A DNA stretch of 6,623 bases from an uncultured Eubacteriales bacterium (GCA_934444695.1 CAKSDF010000106.1:1-6623); one strand, 5' to 3'. Shown: positions 1 to 6,518, counted from the first letter of the stretch. Notes: generated by a model not told the origin, from the letters alone. A program made the numbers and translations.

Positions 1-2189
1 GACAAAGAATAGGGCAGCTCGCTCTCGGCATACTCGGAAGAAACAGGCTTCGACGACATTTTGAAAACAAGCTCTCCGCCGGCCTTGATGTCGCCGTGGC
101 TTACAAAGGTTTTATGGTACTCCTTGCCGTCGAGAAGCATTTTGCTTACATATATATTTTCGTCGCTGTTGCCTTCGGCCTTGATGACAAAATCCTTGCC
201 GCTGTCGGTGTGGATAACCGCCGAGCTGACGGTCGGCGAACCGATAACATATTCGGCAACCGACGGGCAAACGGGATAAAATCCGAGGGTTGAAAAAACA
301 TACCAGCCGCTTGTGCTGCCGTTGTCCTCATCGCCGGGGTATCCTCTGTATCCTGAATTAAACAATTCCTTGCAGGCTCTCCTGACCCAGTAGGCCGTTT
401 TTTCGGGAGCGCCCATATAGGAATAGATATAGGGGATGTGAAAGCTGGGCTGGTTTGAAAGAGCACACTGGCCGAAATCCACCGATGCCATTTCGCTCAT
501 TTCGTGGATAAGTCCGCCGTATCCGCAGCCGTTGAAAAGAGGCGGAGTATCAAACAGCTTGTCCATTTTTTCAATCATCTTATCTTTACCGCCCATCATT
601 TCCGCAAGGCCGCCGAAATCGTGGAACACGGCAAAGGAATTCTGCCAGGGGCCGCCTTCGGTATAATCTCCGCCCCAGTCGAACTGGGTCCAGTCGTCCC
701 GCTCCTTGCCGTCCTTATCTTTTGAAAGCATAAAGGTCTTTTCAGTATTGAAAATATTGCGGTAGTAAAGGCTGCGCTCGTAAAACTCCTTTGCAAGGTC
801 GTCTTTACCGAGGTGTTCGGCAATTCTCGCGATGGAAAAATCACCGTAGGCATAGTCCTGGGTTTTGTTGACGCTTTCCTTGTGGTCTCTTGTAACGTAA
901 TGATATTTGATATAGTCGGCAATGCCCTCGCGGCCGTATTTAGGTTCGGGGCTTTCGGTGGTAGCGTGGCGGAGCATTGATTCAAGCATAAGCTCGATGG
1001 TCGCCTTGTCGGTAACAACGCCCTTTTCCACCGCGTCGGCAAAGAGATTGTCAATCGATGTACCGGGCATACAATCCACCGCACCGGGATCCATCCACCT
1101 GGGCAGCCACCCCGATTCCTTATAGAAATTAAGGAAGCCGTCGCACATATCGCGGTATTCGTCCGACGCGATTATGGAATAGAGGGGATAAACGGTTTTA
1201 TAGGTGTCCCAAAAGCCGTTGTCGCTGTAAAGCGGGCCGTCGTAAATCTTACCGTCGGCAGGACTGTAATGCTTTTGCGCGCCGTTTTTATCGTATTCGC
1301 ACATATTTCTCGGGAAGAGAAACATTCTGTAAAGGCAGCTGTAAAAGGTCTTTTTGACTTCCCCTTCGGCCTCAATTTCTATTCTGTGAAGTATTTCTTC
1401 CCACCTTTCAATGGCCGCAGCTTTAACATCGTCATAGGTCTTTCCATCAAGCTCTTTCAGGTTTTGTCTGGCCTGCTCGGTGCTTATAAAGGATGTGGCG
1501 ATTCTCATTTCAAAATCGTCGGGAGCGCCGCAAAGGGCAATGTCGGCAAAAATATTGTCGGCAAAAGCTTCCTTTACCGCGTCGAGCCTTTGACCGTGGT
1601 GGGTATAGAAGGTTGTATTTTCAACATCGATTTTTTTATCGAAGGAGATTGCAAAATAAATTCCGAAATTCTCGGGCACCTCGTTAAAATGGTTGCACAC
1701 CTTTCCGGTAACAATGCCGTCGTCGTTTACCGAAATCTCAGCTCCGCAAAAGAGCTTTAAAAGCATACTTCTGCCGCCGTATGCATCATAATAATGCACC
1801 TTGACAATTGCCGAACGCTGTGCCGGAGTAAGGCTCACTTTTGCCCGCTGAATCTGAAAATCCACATTTATTTCGTGGGGATTCATCTCGGTTTTTTCGG
1901 GCACAAAGGAGCTGGGGCTGCAAATGCCCGCTCTGGAGCTTTCGCTTCTCGGCATAAAGGTGAAAAAGCCGTAATCCCCAAGCCAGCGGTTGGAGCAATG
2001 GGTCAGCCTGATGCCGGTGGTGACCCTGTCGGTAGCATTGAAAATTTCAAGAGGATTGTGTCCTCTCGTTTCGACCAAAAAGTTGTTCATACCGAAGGGC
2101 AGCGAAGTCATAGGCAGGGTATTTCCGTTGGAAAAAAGAGGGGTGGTGTCGGTTCCCATACGGATATTTACATAATCGAGAAATTTCAT
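1..2189 (-). CDS. GH92 family alpha-mannosidase, probably alpha-1,2-specific, cytoplasmic; C-terminus cut by window edge
   Basis: The frame is open for 729 codons from ATG at 2189 to the window edge. AGGAAG ends five bases before the ATG, which supports this start. GH92 enzymes are calcium-dependent, inverting exo-alpha-mannosidases with an N-terminal beta-sandwich and a C-terminal (alpha/alpha)6 barrel. Family motifs in order are VNIRMGT (7-13), NGFWDTY (324-330), WLPRW (361-365), TQDYAYGD (443-450), DYTEGG (508-513), HE (562-563), NQPSFH (579-584), GDEDNG (619-624) and WYVFSTLGFYP (629-639). By analogy with the Bacteroides enzyme BT3990, E511 would be the acid, D620/D622 the base pair, and H562-E563 the +1-subsite residues favouring alpha-1,2 links. 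The usual GNEPSHH motif is altered to SNQPSFH. No signal peptide is visible, so I infer cytoplasmic action on imported mannosides. The last visible residues resemble the end of the family fold, so probably only a short piece is missing. GH38 lies 251 bases upstream on the same strand. Family call is near certain; linkage is inferred. Confidence 0.95.
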   Translation of the reverse strand, partial: MKFLDYVNIRMGTDTTPLFSNGNTLPMTSLPFGMNNFLVETRGHNPLEIFNATDRVTTGIRLTHCSNRWLGDYGFFTFMPRSESSRAGICSPSSFVPEKTEMNPHEINVDFQIQRAKVSLTPAQRSAIVKVHYYDAYGGRSMLLKLFCGAEISVNDDGIVTGKVCNHFNEVPENFGIYFAISFDKKIDVENTTFYTHHGQRLDAVKEAFADNIFADIALCGAPDDFEMRIATSFISTEQARQNLKELDGKTYDDVKAAAIERWEEILHRIEIEAEGEVKKTFYSCLYRMFLFPRNMCEYDKNGAQKHYSPADGKIYDGPLYSDNGFWDTYKTVYPLYSIIASDEYRDMCDGFLNFYKESGWLPRWMDPGAVDCMPGTSIDNLFADAVEKGVVTDKATIELMLESMLRHATTESPEPKYGREGIADYIKYHYVTRDHKESVNKTQDYAYGDFSIARIAEHLGKDDLAKEFYERSLYYRNIFNTEKTFMLSKDKDGKERDDWTQFDWGGDYTEGGPWQNSFAVFHDFGGLAEMMGGKDKMIEKMDKLFDTPPLFNGCGYGGLIHEMSEMASVDFGQCALSNQPSFHIPYIYSYMGAPEKTAYWVRRACKELFNSGYRGYPGDEDNGSTSGWYVFSTLGFYPVCPSVAEYVIGSPTVSSAVIHTDSGKDFVIKAEGNSDENIYVSKMLLDGKEYHKTFVSHGDIKAGGELVFKMSSKPVSSEYAESELPYSL

Positions 2190-2219
2190 AGTATCTTCCT
2201 ATCGCAAAAAATCAGTCAA

Positions 2220-2252
2220 GGACGGCCGCAAGCAAATGCCCGACGGCCGTCC
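2220..2252. terminator. GC-rich hairpin between the two mannosidase genes; terminator or attenuator candidate
   Basis: The arms GGACGGCCG (2220-2228) and CGGCCGTCC (2244-2252) are perfect 9-bp complements around a 15-base loop. Read on the plus strand, the stem is followed after two bases by TTTTT (2255-2259), the form of an intrinsic terminator, yet no plus-strand gene lies upstream. Read on the minus strand, where the real genes are, a six-T run follows only after an eight-base gap, so termination should be weak. It may attenuate or stabilise message between GH38 and GH92. It lies about 30 bases before the GH92 start codon. Confidence 0.45.
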
Positions 2253-2259
2253 CGTTTTT

Positions 2260-2265
2260 ATTATA
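2260..2265 (-). promoter_or_regulatory. Possible -10 element (TATAAT) for the GH92 gene
   Basis: The minus strand reads a perfect TATAAT here. No good -35 hexamer sits 15-18 bases upstream (the 17-base position reads GGTCGA), and there is no TGn extension. If used, transcription would start near 2253, at the base of the GC-rich hairpin, giving the GH92 message a 5' stem-loop. The alternative is that GH92 is co-transcribed with GH38 and this is a chance match. Confidence 0.25.
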
Positions 2266-2348
2266 GGCTTTTTGAATGCCGATCGACCCATAAGGGCCTC
2301 ACACCATCTGTTATTTCAAAAGCACTTTTTCTGCCGAAAATCACAGGT

Positions 2349-2375
2349 TTAAAATGCACACTTAAATGTTCACAC
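2349..2375. repeat. Imperfect tandem direct repeat in the GH38-GH92 gap
   Basis: TTAAAATGCACAC (2349-2361) is followed directly by TTAAATGTTCACAC (2362-2375). The units share TTAAA, ATG and CAC in the same order. It could be a regulator site for GH92 or a chance AT-rich repeat. It is not near a convincing promoter, so the regulatory reading is weak. The rest of the 2190-2440 gap shows no small gene that I can support. Confidence 0.25.
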
Positions 2376-2440
2376 CTTTTGCGGTCATCAACCCATCGGC
2401 AGTTTTCGGCGGCAGCATTTTTCGTCAGCCGCTATGGTTA

Positions 2441-5131
2441 TTATTTTCCGAGATAAAGGGTTACGATCTTCTTTTTGCCAACCTTAAAGGTGTTGGTATT
2501 AAAGGCGATAAACTCGCGGGGGACCTCGGTCATATCGGTCATAAAGATCTTTCCGTCAAACTTGACGACAGCCTCGGCCTCATTCTCGGACAGGTTGACA
2601 AAACGTACAACCAGACCGCTTCCGTCCTCGCTGCGCTTAAATGCGGTCACCTGGATTCCGTCGCCCTCCACCTGAACGGCGGGAACATTGGAAGGAATGG
2701 CAGCCTTGGGATAAGCGTCGGGCAGGTAGAAGAACTCGTGCAGCTCGCTGTCCTGAACGCAGGGACGGCCGCCCTCGAATTTTCTGGTATCGCAGGAGGT
2801 GTGGCAAACGCTTACGGGAGCGCGGAAACGCTGTACAAGCTGGGGAATCTTGGCCGAGAAAATATCTCCCTCGAAGGGGCAAAGGGCCATTTCACCCTCG
2901 ATAAGACGGATGCACTGGTTGCCGGGCACTCTCCAGGTCTCGGTCACGCTTTCGGAAATGAGGCCGGTAGCGCGGAGAATGGAGAAGGCAAGCTTGCTCT
3001 TTTCCATATGCTCATATTCGTGAGCGCCGTTGGTAAATACCGCAAAGCCCTTGCCGTTTTCGTTGATGCTTGCGAAGGAGGTGTTGGGCAGTACCTTGCT
3101 GTATGTTTCGATGTAATGGGCTTCCTCGCCGTGGGTGACAACATCGTAGGGAATATCGGCGGTGGAAACGTCGTTCTTTGCGTCGGTGGAAACAAGCACT
3201 CTTGTGCGGTGGCTCTTGGACTTGTTGTCGATGGCATATTTAACGCCGACAAACTTCTCATCCTTGCGGAGGATGATCTCAAGGCCGGCCTTGGAAACAA
3301 GCTTTTCGTCGGTGCGCTTTTCGGCCTTTTTGTCGTAATCGGCGGGCAGAAGCAGGTCGTAGCTGACCTTAACGCGGCTTACATACTCGTTTTTCTCAAG
3401 CACTTCAACCGATGTTGCCATTCCGTCGGACAAAATGGGAGTGTCGTTCTTTCCGGTTACGAAAACATAAGACTCTCCTGCATCGGCGACATCCTCGAAT
3501 TTAAGAACATCATCGATAACACGGCCGCTTGCCTTTTCGGTAAGGGTTATCTTGCCCTTTTCATCAACGGCAACCTTGAAGTATTCGTTCTCGATTTCGG
3601 GGCAGTCGCAGCACTTTGCGGGGGTGATCTCCATATCTCCGTCGATCTTCTTAACAAGGAAGTTCTTGAAGGAGAAGGGAGTGATCTTACCGGTCTTCAT
3701 ATAAATGTCGTACTTGGTGACATCTATGGTTCCGGGCAGGTTGATGGGGCTGAAAACATCGATATAATCGTCGTATTTTCTTGTGGCGATAAAGTCAATT
3801 TTGTTACCCTGCTCGTCGAATATTTCGAAGTTGTTGACCTCGTCGCCGCGAATAAAGGTAAGCTCGGCATAGGTCGTTCCGTCAAACTCCGAAGAAAGGG
3901 TATTGGCGACGGTAATAACGTAATCGTCGAGAGATGCTTCTCTAAGCACCTTGCTGTGGTTTGCGGCGGCGATCATACCACGGCGGAGAAGGTCGTTGCC
4001 GTATTCGAAAATTTCCGAATAGCGGTTTTCCATATGATAATGGACCTCGTCGCGGCTGCATCCGCAGCTGGAATCGTGTGGATGGTTGCGGAGCAGGTTC
4101 TTCCAGGTATAAATCAGGCGGTCATAGGGATAGAATCCTTCCATACCGTCCTTTTCAAGCATTGTGTAAAGAGGCTCGAGCACATTTTCGAGCAGGGTCT
4201 GAGCCTTGACGTTGGCGACCTTGAGATAATGGCGGGAAGAGAAGGTTCCCTTGAGGATTTCCCAGTCATGGCCGCTTCTGAGCTCGTTTTCGTGTACGGG
4301 CAGCTTGATGTCGTTTTCCTTAACGAACTTGTCGACTGCCTTAACATAGTCGTCCATATTATACTGCATTATGGCTTCATCCTCGGGCAGCTTTTTCTGA
4401 ACCTCGTGAAGAATGGGGAGCAGGTCGGCCTGAGGCTCAAGGTGGTCAACACCGTTCATGAGCAGCAGATATGGGGTAAAGGTAAATTCGTTGTCGAAGC
4501 AGGCAGCGATGCTTTCAACATATTTATAAGCCTTGTCGATGTCGGCAGAAAAGCGCTGGGCATTGTTGTACCAGTGGCGCAGATGTATGGCAAGAGCCTC
4601 GGTTCCGTCGGCGCCTTTCCAGATAAACTCGGTGGGAGAGGGCTTGCGCTGCACCTTGCCCTCGGCGTCGCGGTAATATTCGCTGAATCCTCTGCCGAAA
4701 ATGAAATTGTGGATTCCGAAGTTATCGAGGATCTGGGGAAGCTGAGAAATGTTGCCGAACTGGTCGGGAGCATAACCGATTCCGCCGCTTGCGCCAAACT
4801 CGGTGGTCAGCTTTTTACCTTCGATAAGGTTTCTGACGGTCGACTCGCCGCTGGTGAGATAAAAATCGTTTTGGAGATACCAGGGTCCGACGATTATACG
4901 GCGGTTTTTAATGTGCTGCATAAGGATGGCCTTTTTCTCGGGACGGACGGCCAGATAATCCTCAAGCACAACGGTCTGTGCATCCATATGGAATACATAA
5001 TCGGGATTTTTTTCGAGAATGATGAGCAGTCTGTCGAACAGGTCGGTCAGACGGTTGCGGAAAAGCTCAAGAGGAGCATACCATTCTCTGTCCCAATGGG
5101 TGTGTGAAATAACACAAAATACTTTTTTCAT
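2441..5131 (-). CDS. GH38 family alpha-mannosidase, cytoplasmic (MngB-like architecture)
   Basis: A complete 896-residue protein, close to the length of E. coli MngB. GH38 enzymes are retaining, metal-dependent (usually zinc) alpha-mannosidases. The N-terminal catalytic domain opens with HTHWDREWY (10-18), where H12 and D14 are the expected metal ligands. GYAPDQFGN (119-127) holds the expected nucleophile D123. LLLMNGVDH (222-230) is a conserved active-site strand. The helical middle domain contains GTFSSRHYLK (295-304). NHPHDSSCGC (349-358) supplies the remaining metal ligand, probably H352. Residues from about 400 onward form the C-terminal beta domains. There is no signal peptide. The start is supported by AAGGAG (5142-5147), ten bases from the ATG, and by the N-terminal motif falling at its usual place. 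From residue 10 onward the gene uses no TTA, CTA or TCA codons, unlike its neighbours, which leaves a long open antisense frame. MngB acts on phosphomannosyl-glycerate, but no PTS or glycerate gene is visible, so general alpha-mannoside hydrolysis is safer than that assignment. Linkage specificity cannot be read from the sequence. Confidence 0.95.
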   Translation of the reverse strand: MKKVFCVISHTHWDREWYAPLELFRNRLTDLFDRLLIILEKNPDYVFHMDAQTVVLEDYLAVRPEKKAILMQHIKNRRIIVGPWYLQNDFYLTSGESTVRNLIEGKKLTTEFGASGGIGYAPDQFGNISQLPQILDNFGIHNFIFGRGFSEYYRDAEGKVQRKPSPTEFIWKGADGTEALAIHLRHWYNNAQRFSADIDKAYKYVESIAACFDNEFTFTPYLLLMNGVDHLEPQADLLPILHEVQKKLPEDEAIMQYNMDDYVKAVDKFVKENDIKLPVHENELRSGHDWEILKGTFSSRHYLKVANVKAQTLLENVLEPLYTMLEKDGMEGFYPYDRLIYTWKNLLRNHPHDSSCGCSRDEVHYHMENRYSEIFEYGNDLLRRGMIAAANHSKVLREASLDDYVITVANTLSSEFDGTTYAELTFIRGDEVNNFEIFDEQGNKIDFIATRKYDDYIDVFSPINLPGTIDVTKYDIYMKTGKITPFSFKNFLVKKIDGDMEITPAKCCDCPEIENEYFKVAVDEKGKITLTEKASGRVIDDVLKFEDVADAGESYVFVTGKNDTPILSDGMATSVEVLEKNEYVSRVKVSYDLLLPADYDKKAEKRTDEKLVSKAGLEIILRKDEKFVGVKYAIDNKSKSHRTRVLVSTDAKNDVSTADIPYDVVTHGEEAHYIETYSKVLPNTSFASINENGKGFAVFTNGAHEYEHMEKSKLAFSILRATGLISESVTETWRVPGNQCIRLIEGEMALCPFEGDIFSAKIPQLVQRFRAPVSVCHTSCDTRKFEGGRPCVQDSELHEFFYLPDAYPKAAIPSNVPAVQVEGDGIQVTAFKRSEDGSGLVVRFVNLSENEAEAVVKFDGKIFMTDMTEVPREFIAFNTNTFKVGKKKIVTLYLGK

Positions 5132-5185
5132 TAAAAAACAACTCCTTACGGAAAACTGTACAATTAAGAGGCATTCCCTTTGGTG

Positions 5186-5214
5186 ATAGTACCATATTGA
5201 GATGTTAAAGTCAA
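5186..5214 (-). promoter_or_regulatory. Sigma-A type promoter for the GH38 gene
   Basis: On the minus strand TTGACT (-35; 5209-5214) and TACTAT (-10; 5186-5191) are separated by exactly 17 bases, and the -10 is preceded by TGG, an extended -10 (TGn). The predicted start is near 5179, giving a leader of about 48 bases that contains the AAGGAG ribosome binding site. No strong hairpin or catabolite-repression box was recognised in the leader. Confidence 0.8.
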
Positions 5215-5220
5215 TAAAAA

Positions 5221-5242
5221 ACCTTGTTTTTACCTTGTTTTT
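5221..5242. repeat. Perfect 11-bp tandem repeat between divergent promoters
   Basis: ACCTTGTTTTT occurs at 5221-5231 and again at 5232-5242 with no gap. The 11-bp period is about one helical turn, so both copies face the same side of the DNA. The repeat sits just upstream of the -35 elements of both divergent promoters. It may be a regulator operator, an AT-rich UP-like element, or a simple replication-slippage duplication. The sequence alone does not decide. Confidence 0.5.
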
Positions 5243-5250
5243 TTGCTTTC

Positions 5251-5279
5251 TTTACACGGCGGAAAAAATATGATAGAAT
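5251..5279 (+). promoter_or_regulatory. Sigma-A type promoter for the comF-like gene, giving a predicted leaderless mRNA
   Basis: TTTACA (-35; 5251-5256) and TAGAAT (-10; 5274-5279) are 17 bases apart, with TGA directly before the -10 (extended -10). Counting seven bases past the -10 places +1 at 5286, the A of the comF-like ATG. No Shine-Dalgarno sequence lies in the 15 bases before that ATG, which fits a leaderless transcript. A promoter further upstream would give a conventional leader but still no ribosome binding site. Confidence 0.7.
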
Positions 5280-5285
5280 GTATTT

Positions 5286-6416
5286 ATGAAAATCAAAGAC
5301 TTTATTTTAAAAATTTTCTTTCCGCCCCGCTGCGTGGGGTGTAATACAGTGACCGAAAACGGCGCCGACCTTTGCGAGAATTGCCGTGAGCTTCTTTGCG
5401 AAGCGGCAATAGATCAGCAAAACGCCTGCCGTCTTTGCGGTCTGCCCAAAAAGCTTTGCACCTGCAAAAAGCACGTAAGAGAATTTGACGCCATCGTTTC
5501 GCCCTTTATATATGACGGAATTATCAGAAACGCCGTAAAAGAACTGAAAATTCACGCCAACAGCCAACCTGTTGATTTTTTCGCCCGTCACATTGCAAGC
5601 GCGGTTATAAAGGCAGGTTTTGAAAACATCGACGCCGTCACCGCCGTTCCCACCACCAAAAAGGAGTTTAAATCCCGCGGATACAGTCCTGCAAAACTCA
5701 TCGCCCTCTCGGTAGCCGAAAAGCTTGGGATACCCTTTGACGGCAGCCTTATACGAAAGGTTTACGAGACCCGCCCGCAAAAGGAACTGCCGAAATTTAT
5801 GAGGCGAGGCAACATCTTCGGCGTTTTTGAAGCCGACAAAGAAACGGCCGAAAACAAGATAATACTTATAATCGATGATGTTACCACCACCGGCAGTACC
5901 CTTAATGAATGCGCCAAAATGCTAAACTTTGCCGGTGCATTTAAGGTCTATTGCGCCGTTGCCGCCAAAACTGTTTTAAAGCCGAAAGGGCAGGATGAAA
6001 AGCAAGCGAAAAAGAAGCAAAAGGCCGGCCGCCGCAAGGATGCAGATTCAAAAACAGACATTGAAAAATCCGAGCAAAGCAGCGAGCAATCGGAACAATA
6101 TGACGGCGGCGTCCAAAGCGATGAATACAACGAGCGCGGCAATGGTGACGATTACGATTACGACGATTATGATGATTATGATGATCTTGAGGATTATGAA
6201 TACAGTCCAGAGGAGCTTGAATACATAAAGCATCAGTCAACTCTCGATCGTGATGAGATTGAAAGCATTGCCGATAATGCTCAAAATAAGTATGATGACA
6301 CCAATGCCGTTCCAAACGGATATGAAGATGCCGAAGGTGACGGTCGGCGCAACTTTGAAGCGACTCTTAACAGCGATGAAACCTTAACCATAATGCACAC
6401 ATCCGAACACGCCTGA
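5286..6416 (+). CDS. comF: ComF-family phosphoribosyltransferase-like protein with a long charged, disordered C-terminal extension
   Basis: Residues 1 to about 232 match a ComF protein, which is usually about 230-240 residues in all. The N-terminus has a cysteine zinc-binding region: C16-x2-C19, C30-x2-C33, C48-x2-C51 and C58-x-C60. The phosphoribosyltransferase-type domain includes AVPTTKKEFKSRGYSPAKL (120-138), PQKELPKFMRRGN (164-176) and the PRPP-loop motif IILIIDDVTTTGST (192-205). ComF homologues act in the cytoplasm in late DNA processing during natural transformation; many are conserved without shown competence. Residues 233-376 are an addition: a basic block (about 232-251), SEQ-type repeats (262-271), an acidic D/Y-rich stretch (288-306) and a polar end. 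ATG 5286 is the only fitting start; it has no ribosome binding site but lies on the predicted transcription start. The gene is divergent from GH38 and appears to stand alone. The family call is strong, the tail's role unknown, and the symbol is by family resemblance. Confidence 0.9.
   Translation: MKIKDFILKIFFPPRCVGCNTVTENGADLCENCRELLCEAAIDQQNACRLCGLPKKLCTCKKHVREFDAIVSPFIYDGIIRNAVKELKIHANSQPVDFFARHIASAVIKAGFENIDAVTAVPTTKKEFKSRGYSPAKLIALSVAEKLGIPFDGSLIRKVYETRPQKELPKFMRRGNIFGVFEADKETAENKIILIIDDVTTTGSTLNECAKMLNFAGAFKVYCAVAAKTVLKPKGQDEKQAKKKQKAGRRKDADSKTDIEKSEQSSEQSEQYDGGVQSDEYNERGNGDDYDYDDYDDYDDLEDYEYSPEELEYIKHQSTLDRDEIESIADNAQNKYDDTNAVPNGYEDAEGDGRRNFEATLNSDETLTIMHTSEHA
6147..6203 (+). repeat. 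D/Y-codon imperfect tandem repeat inside the comF-like gene
   Basis: This stretch encodes residues 288-306, built from DYD and DDY units and ending LEDYEY. At DNA level it is a degenerate GAT-TAY-GAY repeat. Both TAC/TAT and GAC/GAT synonyms occur, so copies have diverged at third positions while the acidic-aromatic pattern is kept. That fits selection on the peptide or old slippage. Copy number is likely to vary between strains. Confidence 0.75.
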
Positions 6417-6518
6417 AATGGCCTATTAATGGTGCTTTTCGGCTTGTCGTCGCCCATAGGCGCCAGCCTTATGAACTCCTCCGCACCGAAAGCCCCTCAT
6501 TACCACCCTCATTTCAGG
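6412..6518. other. Nested inverted-repeat element overlapping the comF stop codon; possible structured RNA or small mobile repeat
   Basis: CCTGAAATG (6412-6420) and CATTTCAGG (6510-6518) are perfect 9-bp complements closing an 89-base interior. Inside, GCTTTTCGG (6434-6442) pairs with CCGAAAGC (6486-6493) with one bulged T, giving eight pairs. Within that, CGCC-CATA-GGCG (6451-6462) forms a small hairpin. The comF stop TGA (6414-6416) lies in the outer 5' arm. No T-run follows, so this is not a plain intrinsic terminator. It could be a 3'-end structure, a noncoding RNA on either strand, or a dispersed palindromic repeat. Confidence 0.45.

Noticed and set aside
420..480. Gln580 as a lost catalytic acid, implying a mannosyl-phosphate hydrolase
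   Set aside because: Spacing to the base residues shows that the acid corresponds to E511 in DYTEGG, which is intact. Gln580 belongs to a different motif.
1269..1760. Plus-strand 163-codon ORF inside GH92
   Set aside because: It is antisense to conserved GH92 sequence and its product has no recognisable motif.
1794..2456. Plus-strand 220-codon ORF across the GH92 N-terminus and the gap
   Set aside because: It overlaps a motif-rich GH92 frame and the noncoding gap, and shows no family features.
2366..5107. Plus-strand 913-codon ORF opposite GH38
   Set aside because: It is codon-aligned with a clearly real GH38 gene, starts without a convincing ribosome binding site and has no recognisable domain. 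Its openness is explained by codon avoidance in GH38.
2441..5131. GH38 as MngB, the phosphomannosyl-glycerate hydrolase
   Set aside because: The architecture is similar, but no PTS permease or glycerate gene is present to support that substrate.
5251..5274. TATGAT (5269-5274) as the comF -10
   Set aside because: It lies only 12 bases from TTTACA, too short for sigma-A. TAGAAT at 17 bases with TGn fits better.
5307..5780. Minus-strand 157-codon ORF opposite comF
   Set aside because: It is a shadow of the ComF cysteine and phosphoribosyltransferase region, with no promoter or ribosome binding site of its own.
6147..6203. CRISPR-like repeat array in the comF tail
   Set aside because: The units are short degenerate codon repeats in an open frame, with no spacers or palindromic repeat.
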